A DNA stretch of 6,701 nucleotides from Sporichthyaceae bacterium (GTDB lineage Bacteria; Actinomycetota; Actinomycetes; JACCYY01): positions 1-6,701 of the forward strand of contig JACCYY010000075.1 in assembly GCA_013696235.1 (NCBI GenBank). The letters run 5' to 3'. The notes beneath the pieces are model-generated. The model ran no database searches. It was not told the origin of the DNA and was given only the letters and a program-made list of their open reading frames with translations. The position numbers were made by a program, and so were the translations under genes. Positions 1 through 5,403 of the stretch are shown here, in pieces. Position 1 is the stretch's first letter. Each line of letters starts with the position of its first letter.

Positions 1-804
1 GGCCGCCAGCAGGGCGCACGCGACCGCCGCGGCGGCGGCCACGTTGAGCGAGTCGACCTCGCTCCGCTGCCGGATACGAACGCGGTAATCGGCCTCCTGG
101 AGCCAACGCTCAGACAGGCCGTCCCCCTCGCTGCCGAGCACGAGCGCGACCCGCTCGCCCGCACGGGGGAGGACGTCGTCCAGCAGCTCGGCGGCCGGGT
201 CCGGCGTGAGCGCCAGCACCTCGAAGCCGACGGAGCGCAACCGGGCGAGGCCCTCTGACCACACCGGGATCCGGGCGTACGGCAGCGAAAGCACCGCGCC
301 CATCGAGGTCTTCACCGCCCGGCGGTAGAGCGGGTCGGCGCACCGCGGTGCCAGCAGCACGGCGTCGATGCCGAGCGCGGCAGCGGACCGGAAGACCAGG
401 CCGACGTTCGTGTGGTCGGTGAGGTCCTCGAGCACCACGACGTGGCGTGCGCCGGCCAGCAGGTCGCCGACCTCGGGCAGCGGTCGGCGGGCACAGCTGG
501 CGAGCGCTCCCCTGTGCACCGCGTACCCGGTGATCGACGCGAGCAGCGCCTCGTCCGCGACGTACGCGGCCGCTCCGCTGGTCTGGACCACGTCGAGCAG
601 GCCGTCCAGCCACCGCGGCGCCATCAGGAACGACCGGATGGCATAGCCGGCGGTCGCCGCGCGGCGGATCACCTTGGCGCCCTCGGCGATGAACAGTCCC
701 TCGGCCGGCTCGAGGCGGCTCCGCAGGGCGACGTCGGTCAGCGCGACGTAGTCGCGCAGCCTCGGGTCGGCCGCCTGAACCACCTCGTGGACCCCCGGCT
801 GCAC
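1..804 (-). CDS. SpoU/TrmH-family RNA 2'-O-methyltransferase (C-terminus cut by window edge)
   Basis: A SAM-dependent SPOUT-class methyltransferase that adds a methyl group to a ribose 2'-OH of rRNA or tRNA in the cytoplasm. The frame is open for 268 codons from a GTG at 804 to base 1. All three SpoU motifs are visible: motif 1 around residues 125-150 (EDLTDHTNVGLVFRSAAALG, with N133 and R139), motif 2 at about 221-231 (LVLGSEGDGLS, with E226) and motif 3 at about 252-261 (SLNVAAAAAV, with N254). The N-terminal ~110 residues look like the SpoU substrate-binding domain (FIAEGAKVIRRA near 38-49, HRGAL near 97-101). Motif 3 normally lies close to the C-terminus, so probably only a few residues are missing. 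The GTG was chosen because a GGGAGG sits 8 bases upstream. The nucleotide modified cannot be told from sequence. It is divergent from the ATP-grasp gene. Confidence 0.93.
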   Translation of the reverse strand, partial: MQPGVHEVVQAADPRLRDYVALTDVALRSRLEPAEGLFIAEGAKVIRRAATAGYAIRSFLMAPRWLDGLLDVVQTSGAAAYVADEALLASITGYAVHRGALASCARRPLPEVGDLLAGARHVVVLEDLTDHTNVGLVFRSAAALGIDAVLLAPRCADPLYRRAVKTSMGAVLSLPYARIPVWSEGLARLRSVGFEVLALTPDPAAELLDDVLPRAGERVALVLGSEGDGLSERWLQEADYRVRIRQRSEVDSLNVAAAAAVACALLAA

Positions 805-812
805 GCGGCCAT

Positions 813-818
813 CCTCCC
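813..818 (-). promoter_or_regulatory. Shine-Dalgarno of the TrmH-family gene
   Basis: GGGAGG on the minus strand, 8 bases before the GTG at 804. It fixes the start of the methyltransferase. It also contrasts with the divergent ATP-grasp gene, which has no visible ribosome-binding site. Confidence 0.7.
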
Positions 819-844
819 AGCCCCGGTCGCCGCGGTGTCCGCCG

Positions 845-850
845 TACGCT
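845..850 (+). promoter_or_regulatory. Candidate -10 element (TACGCT) of a leaderless ATP-grasp transcript
   Basis: TACGCT fits the actinobacterial -10 consensus TANNNT and is followed by exactly six bases (CGCCCG) and then the GTG start at 857. This spacing would place transcription initiation on the G of the start codon. No Shine-Dalgarno and no convincing -35 are seen. The inference is strengthened by the same geometry at two other starts in the window (2895 and 5354). Confidence 0.5.
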
Positions 851-856
851 CGCCCG

Positions 857-1756
857 GTGCCCGAGACGCCCACCGTCGCGCTGGCGACCTGCCATGACCT
901 GCCTGACCTCGACGTCGACGAGCAGCTGCTCCTCGCACCGCTCGCCGACGAGGGAGTCCACGCGACGGTAGCGATCTGGGACGACGCCGACGTCGACTGG
1001 GCACGGTTCGACCTCGTTGTGGTCCGCTCGACCTGGGACTACGTGGGTCAGCTCGACGCGTTCCTCGCCTGGGCAAGATCGGTCGATCGGCTGGCGAACC
1101 CGGCCGACGTGCTCACCTGGAACACCGACAAGCGCTACCTGCGCGAGCTCGACGCCGCCGGCGTCCCGGTGGTCGACACGGAGTGGCTCGAGCCCGGCGA
1201 CCTGATCTCGCTCCCGCCCAGTGGCGAGATCGTCGTGAAGCCCGCGGTCAGCGCCGGCTCGCTCGACACGGGACGGTACGACCTCGCCCGCCAGGAGCAC
1301 CACCGGCTGGCCACCGCGCACACCGAACGCCTGCTCGACGCGGGTCGCACGGTCATGGTGCAGCCCTACCTCGCGGCGGTCGACGTCGACGGCGAACGCT
1401 CGCTGCTGTTCGTCGGCGGCGCGTTCAGCCACAGCGCCACCAAGAGCGCGATGCTGGCCGGCCCGCACGAGGCGACCGACGCGCTGTTCCGGGCCGAGAC
1501 GATCACCGCGCACCTGGCGACCGACGCGGAGCTGGCGCTCGCCCGCGCCACCCTCGCCGCGGTGCCCGGCTCTGATCGGCTGCTCTACGCGCGCGTCGAT
1601 CTGGTCGACGACGACCGTGGCGCCGCCCGGGTGCTCGAGGTCGAGCTCACCGAGCCGTCGATGTTCATGGGCCAGTCCCCCGGGTCGGCCGAGCGGTTCG
1701 CCGCCGCGATCGCTGCAGCCGCCGGGGCCGGGGCTCAGCGGCGCTTCCGGTCGTAG
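857..1756 (+). CDS. ATP-grasp domain protein (DcsG/RimK-like ligase, substrate unknown)
   Basis: A 299-residue predicted cytoplasmic ATP-grasp enzyme. Known members join a carboxylate to an amine or other nucleophile through an acyl-phosphate, using ATP and Mg2+. Visible features are an N-terminal pre-ATP-grasp region ending in VVVRSTWDY (residues 54-62), the NP-x6-WNTDKRYLRELDAAGVP segment (81-104) typical of this group, a nucleotide-binding lysine in EIVVKP (K128), VMVQPY (166-171), GERSLLFVGG (179-188), and a C-terminal catalytic stretch YARVDLV (244-250) with acidic metal ligands in LEVELTEPS (E261 and E263 likely). Database neighbours are often labelled after the cycloserine enzyme DcsG. 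Nothing here resembles a cycloserine cluster, so that name should not be transferred. The GTG at 857 agrees with the family N-terminus and with a possible leaderless promoter. The 3' end overlaps the convergent sulfotransferase gene. Confidence 0.88.
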   Translation: MPETPTVALATCHDLPDLDVDEQLLLAPLADEGVHATVAIWDDADVDWARFDLVVVRSTWDYVGQLDAFLAWARSVDRLANPADVLTWNTDKRYLRELDAAGVPVVDTEWLEPGDLISLPPSGEIVVKPAVSAGSLDTGRYDLARQEHHRLATAHTERLLDAGRTVMVQPYLAAVDVDGERSLLFVGGAFSHSATKSAMLAGPHEATDALFRAETITAHLATDAELALARATLAAVPGSDRLLYARVDLVDDDRGAARVLEVELTEPSMFMGQSPGSAERFAAAIAAAAGAGAQRRFRS

Positions 1757-2895
1757 GCATCGCGCAGGAGCCGCCCGGCAACCCGCCGGGCCCGATCAGC
1801 CGGTGCAAGCCGAGCCGGTTGGGGTTCCGGTCGGGACCCGGCGGCGGATGCGCGCCCCGGTTTCGTCCCGGCGCGCTCCCCCAGCCGCTGGACCAGGGCC
1901 GCCATGACGTCGATCGCCGCGTCGAGCATCTCCTCCGCCTTTGGCGCCGGGGTCGACGGCCCGTCGGCGACGGTCCCGACCAGGTCGCCGAGATCACCTT
2001 CGACCCGGACCCCGAGCGAGCGCAGTCCGTCGGCCGTGCGCTGGCCCTCGGCTCGGGCCCAGGACGCCCGCGGACCGTCGAGCTGGACCCGCTCCGTCCC
2101 GCTCCTTGCGGCCAGCACGTCCTTGGCGACGAACCACTTGACCTCACGGTCGTAGACGTGCGCCGGCAGCGAGTCGGCCGTCCGCACGTTGAACCTGCGC
2201 AGCAGCTCGGCGGAGGCGATGTCGAGCGACTCGTTCACCGCAGCCACGTCGGGCGGGACGACCGCCGGGTCCGTGCCGATGGCTGCGCAGTACCGCTCCC
2301 ACAACACATCAGCCGGTGCACCGGACCGCGGCACGGTCACGACCGTCACGCCGTCCGCGCCCACCGCACCAGCCCAGCGCCCGGCCACCGCAACCATGTC
2401 GTTGTTGCGCCAGAACGCGCGACCGGGCGGCACGGCCCGGCCCGCTCGGGAGGTGATCGTGTCGACGTACTGCTCCCACGTCCACTGCTGGCCGCCCTGC
2501 ACGACCTCCTGCCACGCCGCCGGGATGACCCGGACGAGATCGCGTGCCGTGAGGACGACGCGGACTTCGGCCGGCGCGAGGTCGTCGACCATCCGGCGGG
2601 CCTGCTGCTTGGTCGCTGCACAGAGCTCCTCGTACGAATACACGGCGGCGGACCCGTCGAAGGCGAGCATCTCGTCGCGCAGGTCGTACCACACCGCATC
2701 CGGGATCGGCCGACCACGAAGGTCCGGCCTTCCCATGATCACCTTGCCGGCTCGGCCATGCTCACCGATGCCCTTGGTCCCCGGCACGAGCACGCCGTTC
2801 GCGCGGAGTGCGGCCCGCCCGGCGATCAGCCGGTGCTGGAGATACGTCGTCCCGGTCTTGTACCCGCCGACGTGGAGGTAGCAGATGGGAGGCAC
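1735..2895 (-). CDS. Sulfotransferase-family protein (PAPS-dependent type)
   Basis: A 386-residue soluble protein of the large, mostly uncharacterised actinobacterial sulfotransferase-like group. Such enzymes move a sulfuryl group from PAPS to a hydroxyl or amine. The 5'-phosphosulfate loop is at the N-terminus: CYLHVGGYKTGTTYLQ (residues 5-20), with K13 the expected catalytic or PAPS-binding lysine. A second PAPS-binding segment is VVLTARDLVRVIPAAWQE (113-130), where R118 is the expected 3'-phosphate contact. Further family-like stretches are YSYEEL (86-91) and VPRSGAPADVLWERYCAAIG (188-207). The last ~70 residues are Pro/Arg/Ala-rich, end in DRKRR and are probably disordered. There is no signal peptide or membrane segment. 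The GTG start places the P-loop at its usual position; no Shine-Dalgarno is visible. It follows the TSUP transporter gene by 28 bases on the same strand. The acceptor molecule is unknown. Confidence 0.85.
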   Translation of the reverse strand: MPPICYLHVGGYKTGTTYLQHRLIAGRAALRANGVLVPGTKGIGEHGRAGKVIMGRPDLRGRPIPDAVWYDLRDEMLAFDGSAAVYSYEELCAATKQQARRMVDDLAPAEVRVVLTARDLVRVIPAAWQEVVQGGQQWTWEQYVDTITSRAGRAVPPGRAFWRNNDMVAVAGRWAGAVGADGVTVVTVPRSGAPADVLWERYCAAIGTDPAVVPPDVAAVNESLDIASAELLRRFNVRTADSLPAHVYDREVKWFVAKDVLAARSGTERVQLDGPRASWARAEGQRTADGLRSLGVRVEGDLGDLVGTVADGPSTPAPKAEEMLDAAIDVMAALVQRLGERAGTKPGRASAAGSRPEPQPARLAPADRARRVAGRLLRDAYDRKRR

Positions 2896-2901
2896 GCGCC
2901 C

Positions 2902-2907
2902 AGGATA
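2902..2907 (-). promoter_or_regulatory. Candidate -10 element (TATCCT) of the sulfotransferase gene
   Basis: On the minus strand TATCCT is followed by six bases (GGGCGC) and the GTG start at 2895. It fits TANNNT and has the spacing expected for a leaderless mRNA. No clear -35 is seen. If real, the sulfotransferase can be transcribed independently of the upstream TSUP gene, because the motif lies in the 28-base gap between them. Confidence 0.5.
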
Positions 2908-2923
2908 GGAGCGATGCCGCGGC

Positions 2924-3673
2924 TCAGCGGAGCAGCGTGATCACCGCGACGACGCCGATCACCACGACGAGCCCGCGGAGCGCGGGTGCCGGGATCCGCC
3001 GCCCGAGCGAGGCGCCGAGGAATCCCCCCGCGATCGAGCCGGCTGCGATCAGCCCCGCCACCGCCCAGTCGACCTCGGCGACCAGGATGAACACGATCGC
3101 CGCGACGCCGTTGACGAAGCCGGCCAGCAGGTTCTTCGCGGCGTTCACCCGCTGGAGCGGCTCGCCGGTGCCGAGTGCGAGCACCGCGATCATCAGGACG
3201 CCCTGCGCGGCCCCGAAGTACCCGCCGTAGATCCCGCTGGCCAGGATCCCGCCGGCCAGGAGCGGGCCCCCGTGCGTCGGCCGGTCGCTGCGCACGCCCA
3301 GGCGCCTGGTCAGCCACGGCTGGACCAGGACCAGGACACATGCGAGGGCGATCAGCACCGGCACGATCGTCCGGAACGCGGTCTCCGGGAGCGTGAGCAG
3401 GAGGATCGCGCCGGCGATCCCGCCGATCGAGGCCATGACGCCGAGGACCACGAGCCGGTGTCGCTGCCCGGCCAGCTCGCGGCGGTAGCCCCACGCCCCG
3501 GCGAACGAGCCAGGTGCGAGACCGATCGTGTTCGACACGTTTGCCAGCACCGGGGGGTAGCCCAGCGCAAGCAACGTGGGGAAGGTGATCAACGTACCCG
3601 AGCCGACGACCGCGTTGATCGCCCCGGCCGCCAGGCCGGCGAGGAGGATCGCCGTCGCGTCGAGCAGACCCAC
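2924..3673 (-). CDS. TSUP-family (TauE/SafE) membrane transporter
   Basis: A 249-residue polytopic inner-membrane protein of the TSUP family (Pfam TauE), whose characterised members export sulfite, sulfoacetate or related organic sulfur anions. About eight hydrophobic segments are readable, arranged as two related halves. The first half has the family signature GAINAVVGSGTLITFP (residues 17-32) followed by PPVLANVSNTIGL (40-52). The second half has GIYGGYFGAAQGVLM (147-161) and the loop RVNAAKNLLAGFVN (175-188). Length is normal for the family. The GTG start follows the SPFH stop by only 5 bases and has no obvious Shine-Dalgarno, so translation is probably coupled to the upstream gene. The transported substrate cannot be deduced. 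A PAPS-type sulfotransferase lies immediately downstream, which is suggestive of a sulfur anion but is not proof. Confidence 0.9.
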   Translation of the reverse strand: MGLLDATAILLAGLAAGAINAVVGSGTLITFPTLLALGYPPVLANVSNTIGLAPGSFAGAWGYRRELAGQRHRLVVLGVMASIGGIAGAILLLTLPETAFRTIVPVLIALACVLVLVQPWLTRRLGVRSDRPTHGGPLLAGGILASGIYGGYFGAAQGVLMIAVLALGTGEPLQRVNAAKNLLAGFVNGVAAIVFILVAEVDWAVAGLIAAGSIAGGFLGASLGRRIPAPALRGLVVVIGVVAVITLLR

Positions 3674-3678
3674 CCGGG

Positions 3679-4920
3679 CTAGGCCTGGCCGGGGGCCGGT
3701 GGCGTGGGCTGGTTCGGCTGGGGCTGGCTGGACGGTGCTGGGTTGGGATCGCCACCGCCGGGATGGGCCGGGTCGGACTCACCCTGGACGGCGGCAGCGT
3801 CACTCGTCGCTGGCCTCCCGCCGCCGGTGCTGCCGGGAAGTGCTGCCGTCTGGGCCTCGGCGATGGCCTGCTGGACGGCGGCCTCGGCCTGCTGCTCGGC
3901 GGTCTTCGCGTCGACCCGGTCGGCGCGCGTGTCACGCTCGTCGGTCGACGGTCTGGGTCGCGGCGGCGCCGGCCGGGCCGGGGGCAGGCGAGGTGGGCCT
4001 GCATCGCCGCCCGAGCCGGCCAACTGACCGACCACGCTGCCGAGACCTTCCAACGCCTTGCCCAGCTCACTCGGCACGATCCAGACCTTGTTCGCGTCGC
4101 CCTGAGCGATCTGCGGCAACATCTGCAGGTACTGGTACGACAGCAGGGCCTGGTCCGGCGCACCCGCATGGATCGCGCTGAAGACCGTGTCGATCGCCTG
4201 GGCCTCACCCTCGGCGCGCAGGATCTGCGACTCGCGGTCAGCCTGCGCCCGCAGCACGACCGCCTCGCGGTCACCCTGGGCGCGCAGGATCGCCGACTGC
4301 TTCTCGCCCTCGGCGGTGAGGATCGCGGACTGCCTGAAACCCTCGGCGGTCAGGACCGTGGCTCGCTTGTCACGGTCGGCACGCATCTGCTTCTCCATCG
4401 AGTCCTGGATGGACGCCGGCGGGTCGATCGCCTTCAGCTCGACGCGGTTCACCCGGATCCCCCACTTTCCGGTCGCCTCGTCCAGCACGACCCGCAATGC
4501 TCGGTTGATCTCCTCCCGCGAGGTGAGCGTCTGCTCGAGGTCGAGCCCACCGATCACGTTCCTCAGGGTCGTGACCGTGAGCTGCTCGATCGCCTGGATG
4601 TAGTTCGCGATCTCGTACGTGGCCGCTTTGGGGTCGGTGACCTGGAAGTAGAGGACGGTGTCGATCGACACGACGAGGTTGTCCTCGGTGATCACCGGTT
4701 GGGGCGGGAACGAGACGACCTGCTCGCGCAGGTCGATCAAAGGTCGGACCCGGTCGACGTACGGGATCACGACCTTGAGACCGGCGTCGAGGGTCTTGCT
4801 GTACCGACCGAGACGCTCGACGATCCCGGCTCGCGCCTGCGGGACGATGCGGACGCTTCGGAGCACGGACACGACTACGAACAAGATGATCAAGCCGAAG
4901 ATGATCAGGCCGACGTCCAC
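3679..4920 (-). CDS. SPFH/Band 7 (stomatin/paraslipin-like) membrane protein
   Basis: A 413-residue membrane-anchored scaffold protein. SPFH proteins oligomerise at the membrane and act in microdomain organisation or as partners of membrane proteases. Residues 4-20 form one hydrophobic N-terminal anchor, followed by RSVRIVPQARAGIVERLGRY (21-40), a classic stomatin entry motif, and then the Band 7 domain to about residue 180 (FPPQPVITEDNL at 71-82, LDLEQTLTSREEIN at 126-139, GIRVNRVELKAIDPP at 154-168). Five consecutive 11-residue repeats (189-243) follow and form the predicted coiled coil. A conserved end segment (LSYQYLQMLPQIAQGDANKVWIVP, in pieces from 260 to 283) comes next. The tail after residue 303 is unusually long, Pro/Gly-rich, and interrupted by an Ala/Gln helix near 341-361. 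The start lies inside nfeD, with GGAGG 4 bases upstream. It resembles the recalled Rv1488 of M. tuberculosis and E. coli QmcA. Confidence 0.93.
   Translation of the reverse strand: MDVGLIIFGLIILFVVVSVLRSVRIVPQARAGIVERLGRYSKTLDAGLKVVIPYVDRVRPLIDLREQVVSFPPQPVITEDNLVVSIDTVLYFQVTDPKAATYEIANYIQAIEQLTVTTLRNVIGGLDLEQTLTSREEINRALRVVLDEATGKWGIRVNRVELKAIDPPASIQDSMEKQMRADRDKRATVLTAEGFRQSAILTAEGEKQSAILRAQGDREAVVLRAQADRESQILRAEGEAQAIDTVFSAIHAGAPDQALLSYQYLQMLPQIAQGDANKVWIVPSELGKALEGLGSVVGQLAGSGGDAGPPRLPPARPAPPRPRPSTDERDTRADRVDAKTAEQQAEAAVQQAIAEAQTAALPGSTGGGRPATSDAAAVQGESDPAHPGGGDPNPAPSSQPQPNQPTPPAPGQA
4192..4356 (-). repeat. Five tandem 33-base (11-residue) coding repeats in the SPFH gene
   Basis: Residues 189-243 of the SPFH protein divide exactly into five 11-residue units: VLTAEGFRQSA, ILTAEGEKQSA, ILRAQGDREAV, VLRAQADRESQ and ILRAEGEAQAI. 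There are no insertions between units. Hendecad repeats of this kind form the long helical coiled coil of stomatins and flotillins. At DNA level the unit is an imperfect 33-base repeat, so the array could in principle expand or contract in frame. Confidence 0.85.
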
Positions 4921-5354
4921 GGTTCCTCCGACGGGTAGACGAGCGCGGTCGCGCCCTTGATCTCCATGACGCTGACCGGGGCGCCGGCCTCGATCACGAG
5001 CGACGGGTCGTAAGCCCGGGCAGTCCAGATCTCGCCGGAGAGCTTGACCTGGCCGTGGTTGGCGTCGATCCGCTCCAGCGCCACGGCGCTCTGGCCGACC
5101 AGGGCGGCGACACCGGTGCGGGTGCCGAGCTCGGGCTTCATGTGCCGGCGCACGACCGGCCGGATCAGCCCGAGCATGGCGATCGAGACCACGAGGAAGC
5201 TGACCACCTGCAGCGCCAACGGGCCACCTAGGGCCGCGACCAGCGCCGCAGCGAGTGCTCCGCCGGCGAAGAACCCCACGACGAGCGTGAGCGTGGTGAC
5301 CTCGACGAGGCCGAGGACGACCGCTGCGATCAGCCAGATCACCCACGCGTCCAC
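4905..5354 (-). CDS. NfeD-like membrane protein, short form
   Basis: A 149-residue inner-membrane protein of the NfeD family, the standard genetic partner of SPFH proteins. Three hydrophobic segments are readable (about residues 3-19, 21-43 and 46-65), followed by a basic loop (RPVVRRHMK, 65-73) and a soluble C-terminal domain (about 80-142) ending in GAPVSVMEIKGATALVYP. That domain matches the OB-fold of short NfeD proteins. The N-terminal ClpP-like protease domain of long NfeD proteins is absent. Its last 16 bases overlap the start of the SPFH gene, and its coding sequence contains that gene's Shine-Dalgarno, so the two are expected to be translationally coupled. The GTG at 5354 was chosen because it gives the usual N-terminus and lies at the spacing expected of a leaderless start; no Shine-Dalgarno is visible. 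Confidence 0.9.
   Translation of the reverse strand: MDAWVIWLIAAVVLGLVEVTTLTLVVGFFAGGALAAALVAALGGPLALQVVSFLVVSIAMLGLIRPVVRRHMKPELGTRTGVAALVGQSAVALERIDANHGQVKLSGEIWTARAYDPSLVIEAGAPVSVMEIKGATALVYPSEEPWTSA
4925..4929 (-). promoter_or_regulatory. Shine-Dalgarno of the SPFH gene inside nfeD
   Basis: GGAGG on the minus strand, 4 bases before the GTG at 4920 and within the final codons of nfeD. It decides the SPFH start over longer in-frame reading upstream, which would only read nfeD DNA in the wrong frame. Confidence 0.65.
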
Positions 5355-5356
5355 GC

Positions 5357-5393
5357 GCCGATCCTAGTGAGGCCGGCCGGCACGATGATCGGC
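5357..5393. promoter_or_regulatory. Imperfect inverted repeat between carbonic anhydrase and nfeD
   Basis: The outer arms GCCGATC (5357-5363) and GATCGGC (5387-5393) are perfect. The pairing extends inward to 11 of 13 positions (5357-5369 with 5381-5393), leaving an 11-base centre that contains GGCCGGCC. It lies just after the carbonic anhydrase stop and overlaps the candidate nfeD -10. It could be a terminator without a U-tract, an operator, or both. No function can be assigned from sequence alone. Confidence 0.4.
5361..5366 (-). promoter_or_regulatory. Candidate -10 element (TAGGAT) of the nfeD-SPFH operon
   Basis: On the minus strand TAGGAT is followed by six bases (CGGCGC) and the GTG at 5354, matching the leaderless geometry seen at 857 and 2895. 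It would drive nfeD, the SPFH gene and probably TSUP. It sits in one arm of the inverted repeat 5357-5393, so anything binding that repeat would block it. No clear -35 is visible. Confidence 0.5.
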
Positions 5394-5403
5394 ACCGAGG
5401 TCG

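Noticed and set aside
110..1513. Minus-strand open frame of 467 codons opposite the ATP-grasp gene
   Set aside because: It reads low-complexity Arg/Gly/Pro-rich protein with no family motif and runs across the start of both real genes. Long antisense frames are expected in DNA this GC-rich.
857..1756. Cycloserine biosynthesis assignment (dcsG) for the ATP-grasp gene
   Set aside because: Family resemblance only. None of the other cycloserine pathway genes is present nearby.
1819..2940. Plus-strand open frame of 373 codons opposite the sulfotransferase gene
   Set aside because: Arg/His-rich, no motif. The minus strand in this stretch carries a clear PAPS-binding loop and a coherent protein.
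3679..4030. GC-rich low-complexity stretch as a possible mobile element or insertion
   Set aside because: It is in frame as the Pro-rich tail of the SPFH protein, with no terminal inverted repeats, target duplications or transposase-like coding.
2826..4274. Minus-strand frame of 482 codons in a different phase from TSUP and SPFH
   Set aside because: Composition is Arg/Pro-rich and it spans the junctions of three real genes. The TSUP and SPFH frames have unmistakable family signatures.
3763..4938. Plus-strand open frame of 391 codons opposite the SPFH gene
   Set aside because: It is the codon mirror of the SPFH coding sequence, and its repeats (LGAQDRRL-like) are antisense images of the hendecad repeats.
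4921..5346. Extending the SPFH protein N-terminally to 555 residues
   Set aside because: The extension reads nfeD DNA out of frame. The GTG at 4920 has a Shine-Dalgarno and is followed at once by the membrane anchor and the stomatin entry motif.
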